From contig OX352774.1 of the NCBI GenBank assembly GCA_947095535.1, forward strand, positions 234,943,825 to 235,007,824: a stretch of 64,000 nt of DNA. The letters are read 5' to 3'. Position numbers and translations under genes: made by a program. This document shows positions 23,445-35,657 of the stretch, one piece after another. The number at the start of each line of letters is the position of its first letter. The stretch's first letter is position 1. The notes beneath the pieces are model-generated. The model did no database searches. It worked only from the letters and a program-made list of their open reading frames with translations, and was not told the DNA's origin. Origin of the DNA: Poecilobothrus nobilitatus. Lineage: Eukaryota; Arthropoda; Insecta; Diptera; Dolichopodidae.

Positions 23445-24653
23445 TCAATTCTATGGCGCTTATTAAAATTTAACACTTAAAATTTAAAACTAAAAAATGA
23501 AATTGCATAATTTTAGGCACCAATTTTGTCTACTCAATTTATAATATAAAATTCAATTCAATGAGTGTTTAAATAATTATTTTAAATATTTTTATACTTT
23601 GATGTGTAATATAAATATGTATATTATGTATATGGGTTTTTTGAAAACCGCAACATGAGTTTTAAAGTAAATGAATTTTAAATCTTGGCATATTTTTTTT
23701 TTTATTTTTTATATTTTTTGTTTGTTTTTTCGTTTTTTTGTTTAGTTTGATTCTGACAAGGTTTTTTATTTTGTTATATTTTTACCAAATAACAAATATA
23801 CATATCAACTTTAGATACAAAACTTTTTTTACTTTTTTTTTAAAAGGTTGATCTGAATTTTCTATATTTATTGTGAAAATATGGAATAATAAAAGAGAAT
23901 TCCGGATATAACTTATAACACGCTTTGAGGTTAATCTAACTAATGGGAAAATTCTTTTATATTTATTTTAAAATTGTGCTATTCGAAAATGGTTAAATCA
24001 ATATATTATTCTTATTAATTGAAAACTTTTGATCAGAAATGTTTTAAAGGTTAAAATGTTTTGAATTTTATTAAGAAGAAAGGCTTGCCACTATATAACA
24101 TACATATAAATATATTGAAAACAAAATTTCGATTATACAAAATAATTTTAAATTCGAAAAATGAATCTGCCGAAATTTTTATTTATTCCAATAATGGAAC
24201 ATGTAATGAACATGTAAATACCTTATGGTATTTTTTTTTTTAAATTTTTACACGAACTTGACATTTTACACGAACTTGTTATTTAGTACAAGTAAACAAA
24301 CATATAATCAACTTTTAGACAAATGTTTTAAAAAATCCTTCATTAAAAGTTCAATTTCAAGATTTTTCGATTGGAATTTTTTTTTTTTTGTCGATATTTT
24401 GTTCAAAAAAGATTTTTTTCATTAAAGAAGGTCGGATGTTTTCAATAGAAACAAATAATATGGAAAAAAAATGGTATAATGTGCTGTAAATAAATATTTT
24501 TTCTTTGGATCCCTTAGTGATAAATTAAATCAAATAATGAATCATATATATGGAAAGAAAATTAATTAAAAAATCCAGAGTTGAATAAAGCGCGAAAATC
24601 CTTCAACGGAACTCTAATAATACTGCTAATCAATTTAAATGAAATCTAGTTCT
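23445..24653. other. AT-rich sequence, nothing recognised
   Basis: Frames at 24061-24425 are Lys/Phe/Asn-rich chance frames across homopolymers. A CACGAACTTG...CACGAACTTG small duplication is at 24251-24280. Confidence 0.45.
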
Positions 24654-24664
24654 TAAATGTGACA

Positions 24665-24744
24665 CTGGCCCACATCCGAAAGGGAAAGGGCCGATTGCTT
24701 TGCATTGCATGCCCTTGCGAAGTATAAATAAATAAATAAATAAA
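24665..24744 (+). mobile_element. 5'-truncated LINE 3' end (or SINE tail) with target duplication
   Basis: CTGGCCCACATCCGAAAGGG, then GGCCGATTGCTTTGCATTGC, ATGCCCTTGCGAAG and a (TAAA)n tail, flanked by TAAATGTGACA at 24654-24664 and 24745-24755. The first bases of the 3' duplication merge with the tail. The piece is only about 80 bp and non-coding, as expected for a severely 5'-truncated LINE insertion. Its last part (GCCGAT, ATTGCAT, TATAAATAAATAA) matches the 3' end of the SINEs at 23056 and 26469, suggesting it is the LINE that mobilises them. Confidence 0.8.
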
Positions 24745-24755
24745 TAAATGTGACA

Positions 24756-25439
24756 ATTTTTAAAAATCGATGTACTGTAATTTTGGATGTATTTACCCAG
24801 ATTAAGAGTAACTTAACTGAACTCTTTTTTTTTTACTGATGTTCTTCGCAATATTTCTGTTCATCCCTGTTAAGTTTTGATGTGGAATAATAATATACAA
24901 GATCTTCTTTAATTTAATTTTGAAGTTTATTTTCTAGCTAATAATTCAATTTATAAGAATTTTAAAGGTATAACCAACACATAACAAATAACAAAATTTT
25001 ATTTTATTTTCTTCATATTGTCATAATTCAGTTGAACTTAAAATAAATTTAAAAAGAATTGTGTATATTACATTGGTTCTATTTGTTTTTTTTATTTTTC
25101 TTTTTCAAGAACAAATTTATTTTTTTTTCAAAAATATTTCATATTTTCCACTTATTTGAAATCAACGTCAAATTCATTCTATTTCAGTTTTATTAAACTT
25201 GAAATCAAAAATTTCGAAAAAAAAAAAAATTGTCTGTACCTATAGTACATTTTATTTGAAAAATATGAAATTAAAAATGATATTCCACTCCACTTAAGGC
25301 ATTCAGCTTTACAATTTAAACATATTATGTATATTAAAATTTTAGTTCTAAAAAAAATAACTTAAATCAATTTCCTCAACTTCTTTACAATTAAAATTTA
25401 AAATTATTTATTATTACAATTAAAATTATAATTATTTTT
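24756..25439. other. AT-rich sequence, nothing recognised
   Basis: No coding or repeat signal beyond A/T runs. Confidence 0.45.
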
Positions 25440-25528
25440 GAAATTAATAACCATTAGTTTAAATTAAGATTTCGAGATTTTAAAACAATTTTTACGCTCT
25501 TACCCATTAGGCCAACGTGACCCCTTTA
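25440..25528 (-). repeat. Remnant of a tRNA-derived SINE head
   Basis: On the minus strand AAAGGGGTCACGTTGGCCTA followed by ATGGGTAAGAGCG resembles the SINE A-box region (GGGGCTTCGGTAGCCTAGTG then GGTAGGCG). The B box cannot be found, so the copy is truncated or decayed. Confidence 0.45.
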
Positions 25529-26456
25529 AAAATTTTTATAATAGTTTTAAAAAATGTTATCCTTAATTTACATAATGATACATACATATATAAAATTGTA
25601 GTATTTGAATATTTATAAAAATTTTTAGTAGCTATTCTCTGTAATATAACAGAGTATGTCTTCCATTAATTTAAAAATCAGTGATCCAACTCGTAAAACG
25701 CAAAAAAAATTTGTACGAATTTCATTACTTTCTAATAACAAAATAAAAATATCACTAGAACGAACCTACAATTAAATCTACAATTTTTCCCAGAAAAATT
25801 GTCCTATTGAAAATTAATCGAATAAACTAAATAATATTCGGCTTATACTTTTTGGTCAATTTGTACATATAATTTTTTAATATTATATATAGCAATTTTT
25901 CTCTCTCTAAATTTCCCGAAATATTTAAAAATTTTATTAATATTTTTGAAAAACGAATATTAGGTAAAGGAAAACTTTCAATTTTTAACTCTCTTGTTTC
26001 TTTTTCTTTCGACATTTTCATTTAACTACAACAAAAACCATCTGATCTGACTATACTACTACGAGAAATAAATATTAGGGACACTTTTAGTTTCATTATA
26101 TAATAACAAGTTTCAATTTAGTTTCAATGTTCATCACAATAATTATTTTATTATTTATGATTAAAGATGTATATTGAAAAAAATTATACTCTTATTGAAA
26201 ATGTTAACTTTGATTCTAGAATGCATAAAAACCATGCCTATTTTTTATTAGTTTTTTATATACCAACTATACCTAAATTATAAAGCTGTGATTAATTTTG
26301 TAGAAAAATCGACATCAAATAAACCTATCAAATCATTATAATATATAGGTCTCAAAAATAATATTTTGTTGTTCAAATTTGATTTAGAATATTTTCATTT
26401 TGTGCAACCCCTATAAATATGCAACGTAACATAACAATAATTTTAATAAATTTTTT
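25529..26456. other. AT-rich sequence, nothing recognised
   Basis: The 64-codon minus-strand frame at 25827-26021 has no signature. A small AATATAACAGAGTATG patch near 25640 is unremarkable. Confidence 0.45.
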
Positions 26457-26465
26457 TAAGGTTAA

Positions 26466-26916
26466 TTTGGGGCTTCGGTAGCCTAGTGGGTAGGCGTGTG
26501 GCATATTAACCGAAGGAGTGTGGGTTCGATTCCTGCACATGTTGTAAGTGTTTTTTTCTTGACATACCCCTTACGACCAAATATAATGTAAATATATAGT
26601 ATATAATATAAACAAAATAAATAATATTAGTATATAATTTAATAATAGTAGGGGCTTCGGTAGCCTAGTGGGTAGGCGTGTGGCGTATTAACCGAAGGAG
26701 TGCGGGTTCGATCCCTGCACATGTTGTAAGTGTTTTTTTCTTTACATACCCCTCTTACGACCAAATATAATGTAAATATATAGTATATAATATAAACAAA
26801 ATAAATAATATTAGTATATAATTTGATAATAGTATAAAAACCTATAATAGCCTTTAGTAGCCGATGGTTCAATAATATTGCATTACATTTATATATGTAA
26901 TATTAATATAAATAAA
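26466..26916 (+). mobile_element. Tandem SINE dimer within one target duplication
   Basis: Two head-to-tail copies of one tRNA-derived SINE. Unit 1 (26469-26650, 182 bp) stops at AATAATAGTA without the 3' terminal domain. Unit 2 (26651-26916) continues to the 3' end and TATAAATAAATAA tail. Both heads have A box TAGCCTAGTGGGTAGG and B box GGTTCGATTCC or GGTTCGATCCC. Over the shared part the units differ by only about seven bases and one 2-bp indel. TAAGGTTAA flanks the pair at 26457-26465 and 26917-26925, implying that the dimer inserted as a unit. The tRNA-like acceptor stem is not closed, so these are not tRNA genes. Confidence 0.85.
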
Positions 26917-26925
26917 TAAGGTTAA

Positions 26926-27799
26926 GTAGTTTAAGACTGTACAATGGGTAAAACTAAAAATAAAAATTTAATAAAAAAAAAAAAAAAAACATAATTGCAT
27001 TTAGAATGCGTATAATCTTCTTAAAGTAAATTAAAATAAATTAAAAACACTTTGCACTTTGGCTTTTTAATAAATATTATAAAAAAAAATAACAATCAAT
27101 TTATTTATTTAATGAAATTTATTACTTATTATCATCAGAGTTTTTTTACGCAATAATAAATATTTTATTTGTTTTTTTTTTTTTTTTCATTATTTTTCAT
27201 GTAATTTTAATTTTCATTAAAAATAAATAAATTGGTAATACCATAACCTTTCCAAAACATAACTAATCACCTAAAGCCATGTTTTTTGTTTTTTTTTTTT
27301 TTTTTAACATTTTGTTAGTTTATATTTTCATATCTTTTGTATGTGGTGTAAACATTTTTTCAATAAAATATTATAAAAAATATATAATAAATTTATAAAT
27401 AAATTAACAAAGGATAAATTTAAATGGATTTTGTGGTTATTTATTTTTGACACAATCAATGGCAAATAGAATCAAAATTATTTTATTAAGTAAATTATTT
27501 TTGAAAAAAAAAAAAAATAAAATATTTTTGTGGTTTTGAACATTATTGAAATCTGGTTCAATATATGTATGTATATGGAATGCAATAATATAAGTAGTTT
27601 TTAGTTGTCAAACATATTTACTATTTTGGCTAGCATTTTTAACATTTTAAGAGAGTGTATACTTTAAAAAAAAAATCTTGTAAAGTTTTGTCTAGCTTAT
27701 TACTGCTCTTATGAAATATTTGTGTCTCATGTCCTTAAAAATTCATAACATCAATCAGATAACATCATCAGTCAGATTACTGGAACCTAACATTTTAAA
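26926..27799. other. AT-rich sequence, nothing recognised
   Basis: Poly-T tracts near 27173-27187 and 27290-27305 and a (TATG)n-like stretch near 27563. No gene seen. Confidence 0.45.
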
Positions 27800-27824
27800 G
27801 GTTATATGTCATTAATATAATAGA

Positions 27825-27930
27825 TTTATATTTTGTCGCACAGGGCCTAGATGTAAGGGCATCAATACGCCCCCTGCTCTCCCTCTTCGTAACAACAAAA
27901 ACAATGGTAAGACAGGCAGGCTGTTTAGAA
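27825..27930. other. Small GC-rich patch of unknown origin
   Basis: TTGTCGCACAGGGCCTAGAT, GGGCATCAATACGCCCCCTG and CTCTCCCTCTTCGTAAC stand out from the AT-rich surroundings. A minus-strand frame crosses it (27795-27998). It is probably a fragment of an unrecognised mobile element. Confidence 0.3.
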
Positions 27931-28559
27931 ACTATCAGATAATAAAGGAAATTAAAGTGTTTTAAAAAATTATGATATAAAAAAAAAAGTAAAAACATGA
28001 AACAAAAACATACCCAATAATTTATGGTTTAGCTTTAATTGCATTTAGTGTTTTTTTTTTCTTCTTTCATTTCAAATTGTTATTGTGGTTAATTTATTGA
28101 AATGTAATCTTTTGTGACTAAATGGCCATGACAATATGTTTTTCAACCAATATAAATTTTATAATAAATATTAATATTCAATTAAGTTAAAATTTATTTA
28201 GTTGTAAAAATTTTTTTTTCAGAAAATCAAAAAGAAATTACCAATTTCCGAGAAAACATTGGCATAACAAGAAAATTGGAAAATATATTTTTTTTTTGTT
28301 CTTTTTTTTTGAGCATTTTTAATGGTTTATCTAATAGGTTAATCTACACCACAGAGACATCTTGCAATAAAAATATTCCAAGCAAATAGATTACAAAAGA
28401 AAGGTTTTAAAAATACAGTGTTGCACTTAAATACCCAGACTACTAAATTTTAGAATTTTATTTTTAAATACCTATAAGATTTAAATAATTTCAAAATTTA
28501 GTTACTTAACTTTAGATGTGGTATAATTTTCAGAAATTTACTCCGTGGTCATAAAATAA
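27931..28559. other. AT-rich sequence, nothing recognised
   Basis: No coding or repeat signal seen. Confidence 0.45.
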
Positions 28560-29140
28560 TGGTAATAATTTAGACGATTTGCTATACCTAATGAATAAGG
28601 TTAGTCAACAGAGTAAGGAATTTCGTCTTAATATCAATACTGCAAAAACGAAACTTTATAATTATTAGCAGAAGAAATATAACCGACATAGGATGATTTA
28701 TGACGCTTAATAATTGTAAGTAATTATTTGGTTGTGTTAATTCGACTAGGAACTTTTTCTTTGAAAATATGTTTCATCAATACAATATTTAATATTCTTC
28801 GGTAAATTCACATTATAAAAGCCTCAAGCTTATTCATATTCCTGACTTTTAAAGACCATATGCCTCTGTTCCTTATAATAAAATAGACTAAACATAGCAT
28901 TTCATAAATTGTAAGTGGACGTTAAGATTTAAGTCTCAGTTATGATTTGGCTACAAAGTATCTTTCTTTACTTAAAAAAAATCACTTCTATTTTAATGCG
29001 ACATCTGACTTCTTCTTTATAACTCCAGTCTTAATGTAGCCAACGTGCGAAATATTAAAAACTGGAAAAGCGTTCAATTTGAAAATTATTAACGATCACA
29101 TGGTGTCATTTTCTGGCTATAATATTTTAGTTGAGTTTTA
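28560..29140 (+). pseudogene. LINE reverse transcriptase remnant, second LINE type
   Basis: The frame from about 28572 reads DDLLYLMNKVSQQSKEFRL then NINTAKTKL. This matches the stretch after the catalytic motif of LINE reverse transcriptases in which a -L---V--S-EYGL-IN--KTK pattern precedes the sheet domain. Further on, scattered matches (NVRNIKNWK and similar near 29035-29080) fit the C-terminal region of the same protein, but with several stops and frame changes. It differs from the Jockey/R1-like fragments elsewhere in the window. The 5' half is solid by eye, while the 3' limit is uncertain. Confidence 0.55.
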
Positions 29141-30189
29141 GAAAAATTAATTTTTTATATGAATATACTACTAAATTTGTATATGTTGAGAGAAGTAAGC
29201 TAATTATAGATCAAAGGGATACATTTAATATAATTTAGTTATAATATAACTTGTATAACTTAAATGTACCGAAAAAACCACAATCTCTTATATACATTTA
29301 TTATATGCTACCATTTTGGCAAACATTCCTAAGCTGACTTTTTTTTTTAATTTGGTGAAGTGGACAATGTCTTACTTTATTTATTATATATATAGGAATC
29401 AAAAAACGACTTTAATTTGTTTTTAATATATTTCGAATTTAAACACCTGTATAGTTTTCTTCAAGATCAGATAGAAAAATTAAAACTTAAACATGATATT
29501 TGAACAAATGATTCACTTTTCATACATTAAATTTTCACTTTCACTTAACATACTTTCGTAAACTATGTAATTTTTAAGGTCGCCTTAAAATTGGACAAAC
29601 CTTCCCTGAATTTTTCACAAATTTTTTCTTCCAAAACTTAATATTATCCTTATAGGTCCTTGAAGTTATACTTATTATACTTTTTTTTGGAAAATTGTGC
29701 TTTTGTTTGCCTATTATCTTTTAATTTAAAACGGTTTTTACTTTGTATTTGCAACATTTTATTTTTACCAAGTTTATAACCAAAGAATTCAAATCCCAAC
29801 TTCATTTTAATACTTTTGCTAACAGACGTTTCTATTTTCAGAAATTATTCAATAACGAGATTAAATGAAAAATTGTTTATGACAATTACGTATGTATATA
29901 TGAGTATGTTAATTCAGTCGATAAATTAAATTTTAATAATTTGTTTTTTTTTTTTTTTTATGAGTGAAATAATTTTTAAAGTGGAACTAACTTTCAAGAG
30001 CCATAAAATTAAAAGCAAAACATAAAATATTAACATTATTTTTTTTATTAGTGCAAATTTACACTAATTATTATAATTATTTTTTAAGTTTTTAATTTAA
30101 ATACAAAATGGTTACAATTATAATAATTAGAAAATTTAAATACTAATCCCATGTTATTTTAATCTCTTTTGATAGTTAATTTCACTAAC
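29141..30189. other. AT-rich sequence, nothing recognised
   Basis: A short inverted pair lies near 30044-30070 (TTAGTGCAAATTTACACTAA). No gene recognised. Confidence 0.45.
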
Positions 30190-30940
30190 GATAGTCATGG
30201 GTACATTGAAATTGGTGCTCCTTTTGTAACATATCAAAATTTAGTATGTATTGAACAAATATTTAAAATTCAAGTGTAGTCTTAAGAATCGAAAAATCAG
30301 TTGATTCATTTTTATCCACATATCCGTTCGCTTCTCAGTTAGCATGATAGCTCCAACACCAATAAAGTTAGAATCATGAAACTGACACAATAAATTTTTG
30401 AAACAATTTTTAGATTGGGGACCGACTAAAATTTCGGTCAGCTCTTGTACAACTAACTTTTTCATAAAAAACTTTGAATTTTTAAGTAGATCAGAGTTAT
30501 AAAAAATTGTGTAAGTTATTTAAACATGTTATACCATTTAAATTAACAACTATTTGGATTAATTTGGATTTTTATTTTTTATATGTGTACGAACTATTAT
30601 TTAGCAAGTCATAAAATTTATCCAAAATAGTTTTGAGCAATTTGTAAGTTTTCTATTATTTTTTAGAGGAACCGGACCACGTAGTTGTAACTGCCGTAGA
30701 AATTTCTGAATCCAGTATACATAATATCTTCAAAACTCATAGATAAACTCATTAAATAAGCAAGAGATTGAAAACATTCTGCGGAGACTTAGGACAGCGT
30801 ACCATAAAAATTTTTTTCTTTTAAACAAAATTAAAAAGATAATATTATAAGCAGAGTAATAGCATATTGCGTTTTAAAAACTAAACTAAAAGGATATTTT
30901 AGAGTTGACAAGGGCAACTGCCTTCTTCTTCTTTTTTTAT
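30190..30940 (+). repeat. Old, shortened family B copy B4
   Basis: Eroded B order: GGTGCTCCTTTTGTAACATA (B: ACTCCTCCGTTTGTAACACC), a reduced ATCCGTTCG tract, GATTGGGGACCGACTAAAAT (B: GGACCAAGCCTT region), then the 3' end AATATTATAAGCAGAGTAAT and AGAGTTGACAAGGGCAACTG, TTCTTCTTC and a T run. It is about half the length of B1/B2, so it has lost its middle. The minus-strand frame at 30241-30465 is inside it and is not a gene. Confidence 0.65.
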
Positions 30941-31329
30941 TTATAGATAATTTTTATTTATTCATTAATAATATTATGAAAAAACACTTCATATTCAGAT
31001 ACAAATTAATACGTCTCATTAAAAATTTAATGAATTAAAAGGAATTAGAATTTTACGGTAGATCCAATGTCTAATTATCGTATCACCCACCGTATTCGTA
31101 GACAAAAATTATTCGACCTTGAATTGTATACTTCTAGAATATTAAGATCTAATTAATTTTATATTTAAATGATTATTTGTTGTGATAACAGATTTATATT
31201 TTTGTATCCTTAATTTAATTTTTATAAAGGTTTTATCCATTATTGAATATTTTTATTTTGTTCTTTTTTTCGAGAGTATTCGGGAATCATCAAAAACTCT
31301 ATAGAAAAGTAAAACGAAAACGACACCTT

Positions 31330-31440
31330 TATGAAAGTGTGGGATCACCTTCTCACTTTTTGAACAACCTTCACACCTTCAACAAAAAAACCTTCACACC
31401 TTCAACAAAAAACACCTTCTCACTTTTTGATCAACCAATA
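31330..31440. repeat. Local nested duplication
   Basis: CACCTTCTCACTTTTTGA occurs near 31347 and 31413, and CCTTCACACCTTCAACAAAA occurs twice between them, giving an A-B-B-A arrangement. The 83-codon frame at 31243-31494 is created by this duplication (repeating Thr-Phe-Thr-Pro-Ser-Thr-Lys) and has no family signature. Confidence 0.6.
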
Positions 31441-31499
31441 GGTTACATTATCTTTAGTACTCATCTACTGCCTGGTCAAAGTAAGATTAGTTAGGGAAC

Positions 31500-34400
31500 A
31501 AAAATTGACTTCAAATTGACAAAATTTGTTAATGTTAATTTTGAATCTTTTTACTTATTGCATATATAATCATCACCGATTACATAAGATGTACGTTGGT
31601 TCCATATGTTCGCACCACAAATGAATTTCTGTAAATCGAATTATGCCATCTGGAAATTTTAATTACATAAGAGCGGACAACGGAAACTCTCTTTATTTCT
31701 CTTTTCTTTGTGAGGAGATTTTTCTTTTCTTTGTTAAACTTTTAATCTCGTAAGGACTAGAACGTACTCCTCTAAGGTAGGTTCTAAAAAACAAAAAACA
31801 AAGTAAATGTTCCTGTGTGACAAGTATTAAAGTGAAATTCCGATCATTGAATCATATAGTTTATTAGACGGAATTGTTCTATTTAGCACCTCATCAAGAA
31901 ATCCCAATACCTTTTTTAGGGTTTTCCACCCAAAATATGTTCGTATATTCCATAATTCGCCTTAAATATGTTTTACACATGTTTAAGGTTTCAGAAAACC
32001 AAAAAACGGCTTTACAATGATACAAGAAATATATACATCTAGGTGCATCTTTAGCAATACCAAAAATATGAACCAACTTAACTTTTCATAAATCTAATTA
32101 TTAAAAATCGTTTTTAATTCCATTTATTTGAAATGAATTGAATGAATTTTTGTTTGACTCTTCACTTTTTAATTTTAATAAAGTTAAATTTGTAAAGTTA
32201 AATTTAGTTTGTAATAAAAGGAAAAATATAAATATTATTGAATAATAACTTTAAATTAAACCAAAATTGAAATTCTTATCACAATTAACCAAAAAATCAA
32301 TTATTTATCTTTACTTTTCTATTTAACCACTATAAAAATTTTGTTCTATTTTTTTTGTAATTTGTTTAGTGCAAGTTTTTTTTTTCAATTTAAAAATAAT
32401 TGCTAAAGTTAAAAATTCAATTTTCTGCAAAAAAAAAAAAAAAAAGTTTTCCATTTCAAATTTTCTTTTTTTTTTTAACCTAAAGTTTGAACTTAGTTTG
32501 AAATTTTAACCAAGAAAAAAAAGAAAAACATTTTATTATTTTATTTTTTTCTGTGAATTTCTTTTATATTGCAAAAACAAATAGAAAACGATGTCTTAAC
32601 ATGAAATAAATATTTTAATTCGTATCATAGAAAACGTTTTACAACTGCAATTATTCAAAATCAATTCGGATTTATAAATTTTAATCGGATTAAAACTTCA
32701 GACATATATATGAACTAAAGTCTATTACAAATTATATAAATGGAACGCTACAATGAGTTGTACAATGGGTTGGGTACAAAAAGGATATATTTCAGAATTA
32801 TTTTAAAATCAAAATTTTACGCTTTAGAATATTTATATATATATGTACATGCATGTGAAATTTTTATTTTGGAGTGATTTTAGAGCTTGATTCAAAATTG
32901 GGGTCTCAATAATTTGTTTAACAGCCGTTAAAACCGTTTTAAAGATTTTAATATTGAAATATGATGAGAATGCAAAAATATAATTAGGAGAAGGAGTTGA
33001 TTACAAAATCAAAAAAACAAAAAGAGATTTTAATGAAACGATAAGATTTTAAGAAACGAAATTTTTAAAAATGATATATTGATAAAACGAGATTTTAAGA
33101 AACGCGAACATTCGTACCTAACCCTTATATAAATTATCGTATATTAGATATTTTTCTTCTATTCGAAGTAATAATAACATCTTAATTTATTAGAATTTTA
33201 CATCATGTTATAATATTAACACCTGAAAATCCACGTACCATCGACAAGAACGAAATAAAGCAGTTCTGTTTCAATGAAAAATGGTTTCTGTACCATAAAT
33301 GAATGTATTTTCCACCGGGCGGGTTGTAAAAGAAGAAATACTATACTATGCAATAATAACGATAACACATAGTGTCTGTGACAAAAATAAAAATGCTAGC
33401 CATAACTGATGATACACAGAACAACACATCTTAAATATATTGAACTGAGGCAGAGATTGAGTTTCTTGTACCAAGATAAATCGCCAAATATTTAAAAAAA
33501 AATCTCATTGTTAAAGATATATTTACCATTTAGAATAATAAAAAAAACTCCCTATAATATTACTTTTGAAATATGATTAAATGAAAATAATAAAAATAAA
33601 GTTTATTTAAAAGTTTAAAAATTATATTACTTAAATCTTTAGTTTTCAAATCCTATTCTTTACTTATTTATGTAATTTTTTTTCTTTTTGTGTGCTTCAT
33701 AAAATCGAGAAAAAAAAATGAACATTTAAAATCAATAAATTACAAAACCTGTTGCTAAAGGAAAAAAAAAAGGAAAGTAACAGCTATAAAGTAACTTTAA
33801 AAAGATTTTCAATAATTTTCCCTCTGTTATTTTTAATAAATTTTCTTTTACACTTCTTTTTTTTTTTATTTTTATATCAATTGCTTTTCTTTTTTTTATT
33901 TTTATATCAATTGCTTGAAATAAAAAATCAATCATCGATTTTCGCTTTTGTTATTCTTCAATCAAAACAAAAAAGACAATACACATTAATAATTCATATT
34001 ATTGTCTCATTTTTTTAACATGCATTCATTCACATGAAATCGTTTTACAAATGAATACATCAAAAAAATTGTTTTCCTCTCTTCCTTTAAAAAAAGAAAA
34101 ACAGATTCATTTAAATAGTGGTTTGAGTCATTGCTAGTTGACAGGAAAAATTGCAAAGAAAACATAAATGAAAATTAAAGATTTTACATTCATTGTCATT
34201 ATTTTTTTTTTTTTTTTATCTTTTTGTTCATTATGAATAATGGTGAAAATATAAACACATTGATCCTATATAAGTGATTTAAGAGTATGCTTGGAATTTA
34301 TAATGATAACGATACAAAAAAACTGAATAAAAGGCGGTTTCTAATGTTTACAACAAGTTAATATTGAAGTTAAAAATGTTAAATAATCAGAAAATAAAGG

Positions 34401-34550
34401 TGATGAATAAATAAAATGTCAAGATCAATGAATTCTGCTAGACTGAAACAGCGTGACACTGTCATTGAAAACCAATGAACATTCCATTTATTTACAAAAT
34501 TTGAAAAATGTCAAATGCCGATTACAAATTTCTTTAAAATACAAATGACC
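31500..34550. other. AT-rich sequence with small local repeats
   Basis: AGATTTTAAGAAACG-like phrases recur at 33023, 33044 and 33091. A 27-bp unit containing TTTATATCAATTGCTT is repeated at about 33865-33915, producing the frames at 33732-34018. A less AT-rich patch at 33230-33500 (CCACCGGGCGGGTTGTAAAA) matches nothing I recognise. No gene supported. Confidence 0.4.
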
Positions 34551-34554
34551 GCAT

Positions 34555-35275
34555 TTTAGCACATTTATGAAAAAAAATTTTGAGATATTTGCTTAGTAGT
34601 TCTTTTCTGTCCATTTGTCCGTCTGTTCAGAAAACTTCTATACGGTTTAAGACAGAATAATTAAATTTTAATCATATAAGGCCTCTTCAAAAAATTAATG
34701 CTATAAAACCAGTTTTTTTTATATATAGCACTATAGCGATTATTGAGCTATATCACCTCAAAATTGGAAAAGCCCTGTTTTGAAATGTATATATCTTAGG
34801 TCATGCTTAAAAGGAATTTTAAATTTTCTCTTACATGAAAACAAAATTTTGCAAAATTATATTTCCCTTATATCTCTGGAACGCTTTTATAGTTATACAA
34901 CATAGAAAAAGGCAGCAGAATTAGTATAATTAAGCTTATAGACTTTTGTATTTGTAGCACACTCTCTTTTTGTGCGACCCTAAGAGCTTTTTGTGGTAAA
35001 AAATTGAAAAGTTACTATTTTTAGACCCCTGTAACTTAAGTACCTCCAAAATTTTTTTCTAAGTAAAAGGCAAAAATTTAAATTTCATAATTATAATTTT
35101 ACATATTGTGTGACTTTTGATTTGATGTGTCCCTTGATTTTTTACAATTTCGTCTTATATATATAAAATTCTAAGAAAATTTAAAAAATTTTGATATAAA
35201 TCACAGTATTTTAAACATTCTAAACTGTTATTGGGAAATGTACCTCTTTAAAATCTGTGACTTTACATTTCTCCC
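34555..35275 (+). repeat. Helentron-like element, family C copy C4
   Basis: The 5' end TTAGCACATTT is followed by a decayed stem partner, then GTCCATTTGTCCGTCTGTTC and AAAACTTCTATACGG (compare GTTTTGTAAACC...GAAGTTTT inverted in C1). The 3' end near 35215-35270 reads ATTCTAAACTGTTATTGGG, AAATGTACC, TTTACATTTCTC, matching C1 and C2. No ORF. Confidence 0.65.
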
Positions 35276-35657
35276 TTGTTTTTTCATAAATTTATAACTT
35301 CATAATTTGTATCTTATCAAAGTGATACTAAAAGTTGGAAAATAAATATTTTATATATATATATATTATTAAACTTTTTGAGCAGATAGCAGTTCAAGTC
35401 TCGTCCAACAACAAATTCCATAAACATATACAATTTTAAAATATATGTTTAAATTTTTAAAAAGAATTTCAAAATGATAAAGGTCACCATATTTTCTGTT
35501 TATATAACCAAAACATTAAATAATATAAATCTAAGTTATGGTGAATGTGAATGAAAATTTATTGATCAAAAGGATAGAAAAGAATATTGAATAGGTACAA
35601 TCTGAAATTAGTTAAAATCAAATTTAATAAGCTATCAAGCTACATTTTTTAACTAAT

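Noticed and set aside
26469..26540. Functional tRNA gene
   Set aside because: A and B boxes are good, but the acceptor stem does not pair, and the sequence continues into a SINE body with a TAAA tail and target duplication.
31243..31494. Small repeat protein
   Set aside because: The repeating residues come from a local A-B-B-A DNA duplication, with no start context or family match.
33230..33500. Possible host exon or transposon fragment
   Set aside because: Slightly less AT-rich, but no frame longer than chance, no splice-supported structure and no recognised motif.
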